A stretch of DNA of 64,000 bases from Winogradskyella ludwigii (GCF_013403985.1 NZ_JABFDF010000001.1:62001-126000); one strand, 5' to 3'. Positions 1 through 9,322 are shown, numbered from the stretch's first letter. Made by a program: numbers and translations. The notes: generated by a model from the sequence alone, not told the origin.

Positions 1-1094
1 ATGTACTTTCTAAGCAAGACAAGCATCAAATGGCAATAGACACGTTGCTTATTGCAATTGAAATGTCTAGCACACCAGAAGACGATGCAGATCTCTACGC
101 TCTAGTTGGTATGGAATATTTATTTTTAGATCAATTTGAAAGCGCCATTATTTATTTCAAAAAATGTTTAGAGACAGATACTTCAGATTATTCTGCGCTA
201 CATAATATTGTATACTGCTATGATTTCTTAAAATTACACAAAGAAGCTATCGAATATTTAAATAAATTCTTAGATACCAATCCTTATTGTGAAGTGGCTT
301 GGCATCAATTAGGTCGTCAATATTATACAACCAAAAATTACGAAAAAGCAAATGATGCTTTCGATTTTGCTATAATTTCCGATGACACCTTTGTAGGTGC
401 ATATATTGAAAAAGGTAAAGTATTAGAAAAATTAGACAACTATACAGAAGCTCTCGAAAATTATAAAATTACATTAGCTTTAGAGGACCCAACATCTTTT
501 GCCCTTTTACGCATTGGCCATTGTTATGCCAAACTCGATGAAGAGGATTTAGCTGTTCAGTTTTTCAAAAAAACCATAGACGAAGACCCTTTATTAGATA
601 AAGGTTGGATTGCCATTACCAAATTTTATATGAAGCGTCTCAACTATCAAAAAGCGCTACATTACATAAACAAGGCTGTTATTATTGATGGAGACAATGT
701 TGTATATTGGAAAATGTACGCGACTATTAATAAACGCTTAAATTTTCTTGAAGAAGCAGAACGTGGTTATAAGCAAGCTTTAGAATTAGGTAATTTTGAA
801 TTAGATACATGGATAAACCGATCAGATGTTTTAATTATTTTAGGAGAATACGATGCCGCAATTTTTAATTTATTGCAAGCGTCAGAGTTTTATCCTGAAA
901 ATGCTGAAGTAGAATATAGACTATCAGGTCTGTATTTTACGGTTCATCAATATGAAGAAGGTAGTTTTCATCTTAAAAATGCCACACGCCTAAATATTGA
1001 CTACAACTTTATAATTGCAGAAATTTTCCCTCAGCTTGCAGACAAGCCAATGATTAACACGATAATTTCAGAAGCTAAAAAGTCTTCAAACTAA
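1..1094 (+). CDS. TPR-repeat protein, 5' end missing
   Basis: This is a tetratricopeptide-repeat protein, probably a protein-interaction scaffold. Its exact role is unknown. The visible part is an almost unbroken series of about nine 34-residue helical repeats with the usual small/aromatic pattern, for example blocks ending in ALEDP, TIDEDP and ALELG. An ATG lies at position 30, but the frame is open upstream to the window edge (VLSKQDKHQ precedes that Met). As I recall related flavobacterial proteins, they run about 100 residues longer at the N-terminus, so the true start is likely outside the window. No signal peptide or membrane segment is visible in this part. The DUF368 pair follows 37 bp downstream on the same strand, so co-transcription is possible. 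The TPR assignment is firm; the function is open. Confidence 0.85.
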   Translation, partial: VLSKQDKHQMAIDTLLIAIEMSSTPEDDADLYALVGMEYLFLDQFESAIIYFKKCLETDTSDYSALHNIVYCYDFLKLHKEAIEYLNKFLDTNPYCEVAWHQLGRQYYTTKNYEKANDAFDFAIISDDTFVGAYIEKGKVLEKLDNYTEALENYKITLALEDPTSFALLRIGHCYAKLDEEDLAVQFFKKTIDEDPLLDKGWIAITKFYMKRLNYQKALHYINKAVIIDGDNVVYWKMYATINKRLNFLEEAERGYKQALELGNFELDTWINRSDVLIILGEYDAAIFNLLQASEFYPENAEVEYRLSGLYFTVHQYEEGSFHLKNATRLNIDYNFIIAEIFPQLADKPMINTIISEAKKSSN

Positions 1095-1131
1095 AAAAAA
1101 TCTTACCTTAGCACCACTCATTAATAGAAGA

Positions 1132-2100
1132 ATGCAAAGACGATTTATAGATTATTTAGTAATTACATTTAAAGGTATTGCCATGGGAGCAGCAGATGTT
1201 GTCCCAGGAGTTTCTGGCGGAACCATAGCTTTTATATCTGGTATTTACGAAGAACTTCTTGAAAGTATAGACAAGGTAAATCTTGGTGTTTTTAAAGTTT
1301 GGAAAAAAGAGGGTTTTAAAAAAGCTTGGAATTCTATCAACGGCAACTTTTTACTGGCTCTATTTTCTGGAATAGCAATTAGTATTTTGTCCTTAGCAAA
1401 ACTTATTAAATGGCTTTTACATCATGAGCCAGTTTTACTTTGGTCATTCTTTTTTGGATTGGTTTTAGCAAGTATTCTATATATAGCAAAACAAATTAAA
1501 GGTTGGTCTATCAAAATAATTTTAGCGATAGCCATCACTTCGGTATTATCTTTTTATATCACGCTTGCAGAACCATTTGCATCACCAGATAGTCCTTTCT
1601 ATTTATTGTTTTGTGGATTTATTGCCATTATAGCAATGATATTACCAGGTGTTTCTGGCGCTTTTATTTTGTTAATTCTTGGTGCTTATCAAACTGCAAT
1701 TGATACTATTAATAATTTAAGAGACGGTATTCTAACAGGAAATATGGAGCTTTTTAAAGATGCTTTTTTCAAGTTTATACTCCTTGCTGTAGGTGCTATA
1801 ATTGGACTTAAGGTCTTTTCTAAAGCTTTAAATTGGATGTTTAAACACCATAAAAATCTCACCTTAGCTATTTTAACAGGCTTTATGATTGGGTCTCTTA
1901 ATAAAATATGGCCTTGGAAAGAGGTTTTAAAAACCCGTGTTAATTCTGAAGGTGAAATTGTAACCTTATTAGATAAAAGTATTTTACCATCGTCTTATAT
2001 TGGCGATAATGAAATGGTAATGGCTTTAGTATTTATGGTTATTGGTTTTGCTGCTATCCTTCTTTTAGAAACTCTGGGGAAACAAAAAGATAAGGCCTAA
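1132..2100 (+). CDS. DUF368 membrane protein (PopT-like polyprenyl-phosphate transporter family), copy 1
   Basis: Polytopic inner-membrane protein of 322 residues with about eight hydrophobic segments. The family signature PGVSGGT occurs near residue 25, and a second, inverted-half version (LPGVSGAF) lies near residue 180. This fits the internal two-fold repeat of the family. DUF368 proteins (PopT) have been reported as transporters that return undecaprenyl phosphate across the membrane for reuse in envelope polymer synthesis. Applying that role here is inference from family membership. The stop codon overlaps the start of a second DUF368 gene by one base (TAATG), so the two are translationally coupled. 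Confidence 0.85.
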   Translation: MQRRFIDYLVITFKGIAMGAADVVPGVSGGTIAFISGIYEELLESIDKVNLGVFKVWKKEGFKKAWNSINGNFLLALFSGIAISILSLAKLIKWLLHHEPVLLWSFFFGLVLASILYIAKQIKGWSIKIILAIAITSVLSFYITLAEPFASPDSPFYLLFCGFIAIIAMILPGVSGAFILLILGAYQTAIDTINNLRDGILTGNMELFKDAFFKFILLAVGAIIGLKVFSKALNWMFKHHKNLTLAILTGFMIGSLNKIWPWKEVLKTRVNSEGEIVTLLDKSILPSSYIGDNEMVMALVFMVIGFAAILLLETLGKQKDKA

Positions 2101-3119
2101 TGCAAAGTACAAGAGCCCTTAAAGATCGTGTATTCTTGGTCATTAAAGGTTTGGCTATGGGAGCTGCAAATAAAGTTCCTGGAGTTTCTGGTGGTGTTGT
2201 CGCTTTTGTTGCTGGCTTCTACGAAGAATTTATCTACTCATTACAACGCGTAAATAAAACGGCTTTTCTACTATTATTAAATGCACGATTTAGCAGTTTC
2301 TATCGTTACATAAATGGTAAGTTTTTAAGCTTATTATTTCTAGGAATGATAGTCAGTTATTTTAGTGTTTCTAAACTATTAGACTACCTTATTATTAATT
2401 TCGAACTCTATGTTTGGAGTGCATTCTTTGGAATGATTTTAGGATCTATATACTACATCAGTAAGGATTTTAAAGAATGGAACAAAACAACTTTTATTGC
2501 CATAACGCTTGGTGCAATTGCAGGTTTAAGCATTAGCTTTTTAGATCCTGCTACTGAAAACGACAATCTGTTTTTTGTATTCTTTTGCGGTATAATTAGT
2601 GTTTCTGGAATGACGCTGCCTGGTTTCTCTGGATCATTTATATTAATCATTTTAGGTAATTACGTGCTGTTACTCGTCGATTCTGTAAATGCGCTTTATG
2701 ATACCATTTTTGATATAATGAGTGGTAATTTTGAATTTATTCATAACGTCCAAAGAATTAGAATGCTAAAAGTCTTAGCCGTGTTTACATTAGGTTCTGT
2801 TGTTGGTTTGGTTACTTTTTCTCATATTTTAAATTACATCTTAAAACACTATAAAAATATAACCCTCGCTACTATTATGGGTTTTATAATAGGCTCACTT
2901 GGAGTGGTTTGGCCTTGGAAAAACACCGTCTTTAAAACCAATTTAGATGGTTCGCTTATTTTAGATGCAACTGGAAAACAAATCATTTCCAATTACGATC
3001 GCTTTTTACCAGAATTGAACACACAAACTTACATTGCAATTGTTTATATTGCCCTTGGAATTCTTATAGTTTTAGGATTAGAATGGTATGGAAAACGCAC
3101 AAGACAAATTAAATTATAA
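2100..3119 (+). CDS. DUF368 membrane protein (PopT-like), copy 2
   Basis: This is a second DUF368 paralogue of 339 residues, starting at the ATG that shares its A with the preceding stop codon. It keeps the PGVSGG signature near residue 27, and its second-half motif reads LPGFSGSF, with Phe in place of Val. Length and hydrophobic pattern match copy 1, but the sequence has diverged clearly, so the duplication is old. Its 3' end overlaps the start of aroE by 32 bp, which makes a tightly packed three-gene unit. The pairing may reflect a heteromeric transporter or two substrate preferences; the sequence does not say which. Confidence 0.85.
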   Translation: MQSTRALKDRVFLVIKGLAMGAANKVPGVSGGVVAFVAGFYEEFIYSLQRVNKTAFLLLLNARFSSFYRYINGKFLSLLFLGMIVSYFSVSKLLDYLIINFELYVWSAFFGMILGSIYYISKDFKEWNKTTFIAITLGAIAGLSISFLDPATENDNLFFVFFCGIISVSGMTLPGFSGSFILIILGNYVLLLVDSVNALYDTIFDIMSGNFEFIHNVQRIRMLKVLAVFTLGSVVGLVTFSHILNYILKHYKNITLATIMGFIIGSLGVVWPWKNTVFKTNLDGSLILDATGKQIISNYDRFLPELNTQTYIAIVYIALGILIVLGLEWYGKRTRQIKL

Positions 3120-3861
3120 ATTCGGACTCGTAGGTAAAGACATCTCCTACTCTTTCTCTAGAGGTTATTTTGCCGATAAATTCAAAAAAGAAGACTTACA
3201 GCACACCTATGTAAATTTTGACTTACAATCCATAGACGAGCTTAAAGCCATTATTAAAGATACATCCAATTTAAAAGGCTTAAATGTTACTATTCCTTAT
3301 AAAGAACAAGTAATACCTTTATTAGACAAATTAAATAAACGTGCAAAAGAAATAGGTGCTGTAAACACCATTCGAATTACAAAAAACAATAAACTAAAAG
3401 GTTACAATACCGATTTTTATGGTTTTAAAAATTCATTAAAACCACACTTAAAATCACATCATAAAAAAGCATTAATTCTAGGTACTGGAGGTGCTTCTAA
3501 AGCTATAGCCTATGCTCTAAAAAAGCTAAAAATTAAATATGATTTTGTCTCACGCTCTCAAAAGGAAAACGTAACCTATTTGTACTCAGACTTAACAAGC
3601 GACATTATTTCAAAGTATACAATTATTATCAATTGCACACCTATTGGCACATTCCCTAAGGTTAATCAGTGTCCAAACATTCCGTATGATGCCATTACAA
3701 GTAAGCATATTTTATACGATCTTATTTACAATCCTGAGCAAACAAAATTCTTGCAATGTGGAGAACTTAAAGGAGCAACAACTATAAATGGCTCGGAAAT
3801 GTTGAGATTACAGGCCGAGAAATCATGGGAAATATGGTTTAAGAATAAATTAGGCATATAA
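3088..3861 (+). CDS. aroE: Shikimate dehydrogenase
   Basis: This enzyme reduces 3-dehydroshikimate to shikimate with NADPH in the chorismate pathway, in the cytoplasm. Visible motifs are the N-terminal substrate-binding region (SYSFSRGYF), the catalytic Lys in NVTIPYKE near residue 71, the catalytic Asp in NTDFYGF near residue 108, and the nucleotide-binding loop GTGGASKA near residue 132. A C-terminal NGSEML segment is also present. At 257 residues it is of usual length. The chosen ATG lies 32 bp inside the preceding DUF368 gene. A later start is unlikely because the FGLVGKDISYSFS segment follows soon after. Confidence 0.93.
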   Translation: MENAQDKLNYKFGLVGKDISYSFSRGYFADKFKKEDLQHTYVNFDLQSIDELKAIIKDTSNLKGLNVTIPYKEQVIPLLDKLNKRAKEIGAVNTIRITKNNKLKGYNTDFYGFKNSLKPHLKSHHKKALILGTGGASKAIAYALKKLKIKYDFVSRSQKENVTYLYSDLTSDIISKYTIIINCTPIGTFPKVNQCPNIPYDAITSKHILYDLIYNPEQTKFLQCGELKGATTINGSEMLRLQAEKSWEIWFKNKLGI

Positions 3862-3964
3862 TCCCGTATTGATATAAATCATAATTTAAAACCTCTAGAT
3901 ACATTTCCTTTGTAGTTCTAACAACTGTTAGTATCTTTAACATCCTAATAAAAAACATTGACGT

Positions 3965-5968
3965 ATGTCTGAGAATGATAACCTGCCAGAAGCAGATGGA
4001 AAAAAAGAAGTAGAATCAACAGAAACTACTCCAACACAAGAAACAACTCCTGTAGTTGAAGCAAAACTAGAACTTGAGCAAGATGCCGAAGTAACATCGG
4101 ATAAAGCAGAAGTTAAAACTGAAACAACTACAACAGTAGAAGCCGAAGGTGTTTCAAAAACTGATGAAGATAAAAATCATGTAAACGAAATAGATGAATC
4201 TAACGCTGAGGATGCTGAGGATGAATCTAATGCCGAACGTCATGAGGTTGAGGAAAAAGATTATCACGCCATGTCTATGGATGAGCTAACTGTAGAAGTT
4301 AGTAGACTATTAAAAAGTCATAAAATCCAGACCATTTCTAAACACATCAATGAGATAAAAACCGAGTTTAATGCTAAATTCAGTGAACTTATAGATGAGA
4401 AAAAGGAAGAGTTTATTGCAGAAGGTGGTAATATTATAGATTTCTATTACACCAACGACACCAAAAAATCATTCAACACGCTATATAAAGAATACAAACA
4501 TTCTATAAATGCTTATTACAAAGCGCGTGAACAAAATCTTCAAGAAAATCTTAATAATAGATTACAAATTATAGAGGATATTAAAGGTTTGCTTAGTGTT
4601 GAAGAAAACATGGGTACCACCTATAAACATTTTAAAGAACTCCAAGAACAGTGGCGAAATGCAGGCCCAATTCCTAGAGACAAATACAATAATGCTTGGA
4701 ATACTTACCATCATCATGTAGAACGTTTTTACGACTTTTTACATCTTAATAATGATTTAAGAGATATGGACTTTAAGCATAACTATGATCAGAAATTAAA
4801 AATCATAGAACGTGCGGAAGAGTTAGCTTTAGATGAGAATACTAACCGCTCGTTTAGAGAATTACAAGTTTTGCATAAACTATGGAAAGAAGAACTTGGC
4901 CCAGTTGGCAAAGAGCATAGAGAAGTTATTTGGGAACGTTTTAGTAATGCAACAAAATCTATCCATGATAAGCGACAAGCATATTATGCAGACATGGATA
5001 AAGCTCATGAAAAAAACCTTGAGCGCAAAGAAGAAATTATAGCTAAAATTACAGCTATTGCAGAAGATAAAACGGATTCTCATAGTGCTTGGCAGAAAAA
5101 GATTAAAGAAATTGAAGCACTAAGAGATGCATTCTTTAAAGCTGGTAAAGTCCCTTTAAAAGTCAATGAAAGCACTTGGGCTAAATTTAAAGATGCTGTT
5201 AGAACTTTTAATCGTGGTAAGAATAATTTCTACAAAGATTTAAAGAAAGACCAGTACGATAACCTTAAAAAGAAAAAGGATTTAATACAAATTGCAGAAG
5301 ACAACAAAGACAGTGATGACTTTGCTACTGTAACTCCATTAATGAAGAATATTCAGAACGAATGGAAAAAAATAGGTCACGTACCAAGACGTGATAGCGA
5401 TAAAATCTGGAAGCAATTTAAAGGAGCATGTAATCATTATTTTGACAAAATGCACTCTGCTCGTAAAGCTGAAGACCAACACTTATTTGATGCTTTTGAT
5501 AAGAAAGTGAAACTTCTAGACGCATTAAAAACATTAGAACTCACCGAAGACCCAAAAGCAGATATCGAAGTTCTAAAAGCTAAAATCTCGGAGTGGAAAG
5601 AAATTGGCCATGTACCACAAAGCAAACGCTATATAGATGGAAAATTCTATAAGGCAATCGATGATAGTTTCGATAAGCTTAAAATGGACAAGGCGAAATT
5701 AGAAATGATTAAGTTTGAAAGTAAACTTGAAAATTTAGCAAATCCGAACGATACAAGATTACTAGATAACGAGTATAGCTTTATCAAAAAGAGGATGGAT
5801 GACATTAAATCTGAAATCAACCAATTAGAAAATAACTTACAGTTTTTCTCTAATGTAAAATCAGATAATCCTTTAGTTAAAGACGTGCATAACAATATTG
5901 CTAACCATAAAAAGGATTTAGAGTTGTGGAAATCTAAATTAACTAAGGTTCGTAGTATGTATAGCTAA
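3965..5968 (+). CDS. DUF349 repeat protein
   Basis: Cytoplasmic protein of 667 residues. The first hundred or so residues are low-complexity and rich in Glu, Thr and Ala. The rest consists of about five DUF349 helical repeats, each recognisable by a W-x-x-x-G-x-(I/V)-P core (RNAGPIPRDKY, EELGPVGKEH, KAGKVPLKVN, KKIGHVPRRD, KEIGHVPQSK) followed by an aromatic helix. The C-terminus is probably coiled coil. DUF349 proteins are widespread in Bacteroidota and their biochemical role is not established. The gene stands alone and is followed by a strong hairpin terminator. Confidence 0.85.
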   Translation: MSENDNLPEADGKKEVESTETTPTQETTPVVEAKLELEQDAEVTSDKAEVKTETTTTVEAEGVSKTDEDKNHVNEIDESNAEDAEDESNAERHEVEEKDYHAMSMDELTVEVSRLLKSHKIQTISKHINEIKTEFNAKFSELIDEKKEEFIAEGGNIIDFYYTNDTKKSFNTLYKEYKHSINAYYKAREQNLQENLNNRLQIIEDIKGLLSVEENMGTTYKHFKELQEQWRNAGPIPRDKYNNAWNTYHHHVERFYDFLHLNNDLRDMDFKHNYDQKLKIIERAEELALDENTNRSFRELQVLHKLWKEELGPVGKEHREVIWERFSNATKSIHDKRQAYYADMDKAHEKNLERKEEIIAKITAIAEDKTDSHSAWQKKIKEIEALRDAFFKAGKVPLKVNESTWAKFKDAVRTFNRGKNNFYKDLKKDQYDNLKKKKDLIQIAEDNKDSDDFATVTPLMKNIQNEWKKIGHVPRRDSDKIWKQFKGACNHYFDKMHSARKAEDQHLFDAFDKKVKLLDALKTLELTEDPKADIEVLKAKISEWKEIGHVPQSKRYIDGKFYKAIDDSFDKLKMDKAKLEMIKFESKLENLANPNDTRLLDNEYSFIKKRMDDIKSEINQLENNLQFFSNVKSDNPLVKDVHNNIANHKKDLELWKSKLTKVRSMYS

Positions 5969-5975
5969 ACTAACA

Positions 5976-6014
5976 AAATACTGTAAAATTTATTTTATAA
6001 ATTTTACAGTATTT
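5976..6014 (+). terminator. Hairpin terminator after the DUF349 gene
   Basis: A long inverted repeat begins 8 bp after the stop codon. The left arm AAATACTGTAAAATT at 5976-5990 pairs with the right arm AATTTTACAGTATTT at 6000-6014 across a 9-nt AT loop. The stem is AT-rich, as is usual for terminators in this lineage. Confidence 0.7.
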
Positions 6015-6116
6015 ACTTTAAAAGAGAATTTTTAAACATAAAAATTGTTTGTATTTTAGTCGCTTTGTTCTTTATGAATAAAAGATTCAAATCAATTAAT
6101 ATTTAAAAATTATCTT

Positions 6117-6995
6117 ATGCAAAAAAAATTACTCATTCTACTATTATTATGCTTACCTACCATTGCTTTATCTCAAGTCACATTAGGACAGGTAGACGAT
6201 TTTGAAGATTTCACCTTCAGTAATTGGACAAAGAACAGTTCTATTCCAAATGAAAATATTTATGATGGAGGACCGTTAGGAGATGATGACAACTTTCTAC
6301 GTGTGACCTCTAGTGGTTCTGGTTCAGATTTAGAATTGATGACAAAAAATAATGGCCAATGGAATGGTGATTATTATCAAGGAAACTTATCTGATCGTAT
6401 AAAATACATTTCTATGGATGTTAGAAACTCTGGATCTAACGTTATTTTCTTAAGAATAGGCTTTCAGACAGATTATGGTTTAATTTACCGTTGTAGCACC
6501 ACTAATGCTATTGCTGTAATACCAAATGAAGGTTGGAAGAGGATATCTTTTTCTATTCTTGAAGACAATATTACTGAACTTTCTGACCCTTTCAACTATG
6601 CTGTAACTTTTGGAAGCTCTAGTCAAGGTGTAGAAGAATTTAGAATATTACATAGTTCAGTACCTGCTTGGGAATCTGAACCTATTGATGCTATACTAGA
6701 TATTGATAACATTATAGCAGAAAATCAACCTTTAAATGTGTTCGATTATGAATTTAACACAGAATTAAAAATCTACCCAAATCCTTCAGAAGGAGTATTC
6801 ACTGTTTCAAGTAACGAAAACATTACAGAAGATATTAGCTATACAATTACAGATGTTTTAGGAAGAACTGTTAGAACAGGAAACTCTAAAATAAATGAAG
6901 AAATTAATATTCAAGATTTAAATAGTGGAAATTACATTGTTGAAATCAAAAATAATAGCGGAGAAATATCAAGAATGAAACTTATAAAAAAGTAA
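6117..6995 (+). CDS. Secreted protein with T9SS type A sorting domain
   Basis: Exported protein of 292 residues. Residues 1-19 form a signal peptide (basic MQKK, hydrophobic core, ALSQ cleavage region). Residues 20 to about 215 form a beta-rich domain with many Asp, Asn and Trp residues, like the carbohydrate-binding or jelly-roll modules of other T9SS cargo, but no family is certain. Residues about 220-292 match the type A sorting domain (Por secretion tail): KIYPNPSEGVF, then ITDVLGRTV, then LNSGNYIVEI and a KLIKK end. It should be secreted or surface-attached through the type IX system. No catalytic motif is evident. A good terminator follows. Confidence 0.82.
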   Translation: MQKKLLILLLLCLPTIALSQVTLGQVDDFEDFTFSNWTKNSSIPNENIYDGGPLGDDDNFLRVTSSGSGSDLELMTKNNGQWNGDYYQGNLSDRIKYISMDVRNSGSNVIFLRIGFQTDYGLIYRCSTTNAIAVIPNEGWKRISFSILEDNITELSDPFNYAVTFGSSSQGVEEFRILHSSVPAWESEPIDAILDIDNIIAENQPLNVFDYEFNTELKIYPNPSEGVFTVSSNENITEDISYTITDVLGRTVRTGNSKINEEINIQDLNSGNYIVEIKNNSGEISRMKLIKK

Positions 6996-7022
6996 TCTTT
7001 TTACGCTATATCATTAAATATC

Positions 7023-7052
7023 AAAACCCATCTGTATTAACAGATGGGTTTT
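7023..7052. terminator. Bidirectional hairpin terminator
   Basis: AAAACCCATCTGT at 7023-7035 pairs perfectly with ACAGATGGGTTTT at 7040-7052 around a 4-nt loop. It lies 28 bp past the T9SS type A gene. The A-run and T-run at the two ends let it work in both directions. Confidence 0.85.
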
Positions 7053-7379
7053 GCCCTAACTAAACTAAATTAACCTTAATTACAACCGCTTAAAATAATA
7101 ATTAAGATTCTACTAAGAATATAAAAAACGTTTATTGTTTTTATATATAGTAATTACGCACAAAAGCTAGTTTTGGATGTTTTGTAAATGAAATTTTTAA
7201 ATTTTAACATTAATTGACTTACATCTACTAAGATCTAATAATCAAAAAGCGATATTTAGAATTAAAGTCCGAAGGTTTGGATCTGTAAATGTGTAAATTT
7301 ATAGTGCGATAAAAAGACTTAATTAGTAACTAGACTTTGATAAAATATCTTATTTAAAACCGAGTACTTTTAGAGTTCA
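7053..7379. other. Intergenic stretch without a recognised gene
   Basis: These 327 AT-rich bases lie between the terminator at 7023-7052 and the 3' end of mazG. The flanking genes converge, so no promoter is required here. I see no open frame with coding character, no tRNA and no strong hairpin. Confidence 0.6.
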
Positions 7380-8153
7380 CTAAAGCAATTTTGCCTCTTC
7401 CCAAAACACATCCATTTCAGAAAGCGTCATATCTTTTAAAGACTTGTCTAATTCTTTAGCTTTGCCTTCAAGATATTGAAAGCGTTTTATGAATTTTTTA
7501 TTGGTGCGCTCTAAAGCATTTTCAGGATTTATTTTAAGAAAACGCGCATAATTTATCATAGAAAACATAACGTCACCAAATTCACTTTCAATAGCATCTT
7601 GGTCACCTTTTAGGATTTCAACTTTTAATTCAGCAATCTCCTCTTCTACTTTTTCAAAAACTTGTTCTGGCTTTTCCCAATCAAATCCTACTCCTGCAAC
7701 TTTTTCTTGTATTCTGCTTGCTTTTACAACTGCAGGTAAACTTTTTGGCACTCCTTCAAGCACACTTGTTTTACCTTCTTTAAGTTTCAGTTGCTCCCAA
7801 TTTCGTTTTACTTCTGCTTCGTCTTTAACCACAACATCACCATAAATATGTGGATGACGATGAATTAACTTATCGCAAATACTATTACAAACATCTGCAA
7901 TATCAAAATTGTTGGTTTCACTTCCTATTTTAGAATAGAAAACAATATGAAGTAACACATCTCCCAATTCCTTTTTAACCTCTTCTAAATCATTGTCTAA
8001 AATAGCATCGCCAAGTTCGTAAACCTCTTCTATGGTAAGATGACGTAACGACTCCATGGTTTGTTTCTTATCCCATGGACACTGCTCACGCAGCTCGTCC
8101 ATGATAGTTAACAAACGCTCAAAGGCTTTTAATTGGGCTGTTTTATCTGACAT
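7380..8153 (-). CDS. mazG: Nucleoside triphosphate pyrophosphohydrolase MazG
   Basis: MazG hydrolyses nucleoside triphosphates to monophosphates and pyrophosphate, as housecleaning of aberrant or excess nucleotides. The 257-residue protein has the full two-domain MazG form. The N-terminal half has CPWDKKQT followed by the metal-binding helices EEVYELGDAI and EVKKELGDVL. The C-terminal half has a second set around EEEIAELK and ESEFGDVMF. The gene is last in the leftward group def - DUF5606 - mazG. It is separated from DUF5606 by 82 bp that contain a large palindrome. Confidence 0.93.
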   Translation of the reverse strand: MSDKTAQLKAFERLLTIMDELREQCPWDKKQTMESLRHLTIEEVYELGDAILDNDLEEVKKELGDVLLHIVFYSKIGSETNNFDIADVCNSICDKLIHRHPHIYGDVVVKDEAEVKRNWEQLKLKEGKTSVLEGVPKSLPAVVKASRIQEKVAGVGFDWEKPEQVFEKVEEEIAELKVEILKGDQDAIESEFGDVMFSMINYARFLKINPENALERTNKKFIKRFQYLEGKAKELDKSLKDMTLSEMDVFWEEAKLL

Positions 8154-8172
8154 AGCTTCAGTATAAAATATG

Positions 8173-8230
8173 GTCTCGATACGATTTTTGTTCCGAAAAG
8201 TTTCAGAACAAAAATCACTCGAACTGACGT
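8173..8230. repeat. REP-like palindromic element between DUF5606 and mazG
   Basis: Near-complete palindrome. GATTTTTGTTC at 8183-8193 pairs with GAACAAAAATC at 8206-8216, an inner GAAA pairs with TTTC, and the flanks TCGATAC and CACTCGA continue the symmetry. Elements with such GTATCGAG/CTCGA ends are, from memory, common between genes in Flavobacteriaceae. In the mazG mRNA it would fold into a long hairpin just upstream of the coding region. Confidence 0.55.
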
Positions 8231-8235
8231 ATTAT

Positions 8236-8667
8236 TTATTCTTCTTCGTCAGAAGCTTCTTTAGCTTCTTTTGTTTCTTCAAGAGAACCTAAAAGGTCAT
8301 TCTTTTGAAGTAAATTGTACCATTGTACCACTTTCTTAATATCTGAAGGATACACACGATCCTCATCATAATCTGGTAAAACCTCAAAGAAAAATTCTTC
8401 TAAAACATCTTTACTATCCTTATGACTTATAGTTGTTGGCTTACCACCTTCTTTTTCCTTAACTTTCTTAAGCACATCTCTTAAAGGCACTTCTTCCGCT
8501 AACGTATAAATAGCAATCTCACTAAGAATACTAATGTTACTATGCGCACCAACTGTAATTCGTTTATTATCGATTAACGATTCTACAACAGCACCTGTCC
8601 TTGTTTGCTTAACTATTTGAAATAAACCTGGTTTTCCAGAGATGGATAAAATTTTGTCTAAACTCAT
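8236..8667 (-). CDS. DUF5606 domain protein
   Basis: Small cytoplasmic protein of 143 residues. It matches the Bacteroidota-specific DUF5606 family: an N-terminal MSLDKILSISGKPGLF core with a beta-rich first half (residues 1 to about 50), then a helical half and a very acidic C-terminal tail (EETKEAKEASDEEE). The function is not known. It sits 10 bp downstream of def, so the two are almost surely co-transcribed. This def - DUF5606 - mazG order is, from memory, conserved across related genomes, which hints at a housekeeping role. Confidence 0.85.
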   Translation of the reverse strand: MSLDKILSISGKPGLFQIVKQTRTGAVVESLIDNKRITVGAHSNISILSEIAIYTLAEEVPLRDVLKKVKEKEGGKPTTISHKDSKDVLEEFFFEVLPDYDEDRVYPSDIKKVVQWYNLLQKNDLLGSLEETKEAKEASDEEE

Positions 8668-8677
8668 ATATATTTTA

Positions 8678-9268
8678 TTAACGTTTTTTGCTCATTGCAG
8701 GAAAACGCATTCTGTAATCTATTTTAATTTTTCCTTTTGAAATATTTGTCAAACGTCCTTTTATTAAACGTTTTTTAAATGATGATAATTTATCTGTAAA
8801 TAACACACCTTCAATATGATCATATTCATGCTGAATAACTCTAGCAATTAAACCATCATACTCTTCTATATGTGTTTCAAAATTTTCATCTTGATATTGA
8901 ATTTTAATCTTTGGTTGTCTATATACATCTTCCCTTACATCTGGAATACTTAAACAGCCTTCATTAAAAGCCCATTCTTCACCTTCTTCTTCTAAAATCT
9001 GAGCGTTAATAAATGTTTTTTTGAACGTTTTAAGTTGTTCTTGTTCTTCTTTAGATAAATCTTCGTCTTCTGCAAACGGAGTTGCATCTACTAAGAACAA
9101 ACGAATAGGTAAACCTATTTGAGGAGCAGCTAAACCAACGCCAAATGCACCATACATGGTTTCGTACATGTTTTCTATCAGTTCTTCTAACTTAGGGTAA
9201 TCTTTATCAATGGTCTTTGCTTGTTTCTTTAAAACAGCATCACCATAGGCAACGATTGGTAAAATCAT
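8678..9268 (-). CDS. def: Peptide deformylase
   Basis: This metalloenzyme removes the formyl group from the N-terminal methionine of new proteins. All three family motifs are present: GVGLAAPQIG near residue 44, EGCLSIP near residue 103 with the metal-ligand Cys, and QHEYDHIEG near residue 145 with two His ligands and the catalytic Glu. The length of 196 residues is normal for Bacteroidota, which carry a small insertion of acidic residues (EDEDLSKEEQEQ) between motifs 1 and 2. It is the first gene of its operon and has a recognisable promoter directly upstream. Confidence 0.96.
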   Translation of the reverse strand: MILPIVAYGDAVLKKQAKTIDKDYPKLEELIENMYETMYGAFGVGLAAPQIGLPIRLFLVDATPFAEDEDLSKEEQEQLKTFKKTFINAQILEEEGEEWAFNEGCLSIPDVREDVYRQPKIKIQYQDENFETHIEEYDGLIARVIQHEYDHIEGVLFTDKLSSFKKRLIKGRLTNISKGKIKIDYRMRFPAMSKKR

Positions 9269-9288
9269 AATTCTTGTATTTTCGGATG

Positions 9289-9322
9289 CAAAAGTATTAA
9301 TTTATGTGGATAATATTTCAAA
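9289..9322 (-). promoter_or_regulatory. Bacteroidota-type promoter of the def operon
   Basis: On the minus strand TTTG (9322-9319) is followed after 22 bp by TACTTTTG (9296-9289). This fits the flavobacterial consensus of TTG or TTTG, a 17-23 bp spacer, then TAnnTTTG. The def start codon lies 20 bp further on. Confidence 0.7.
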
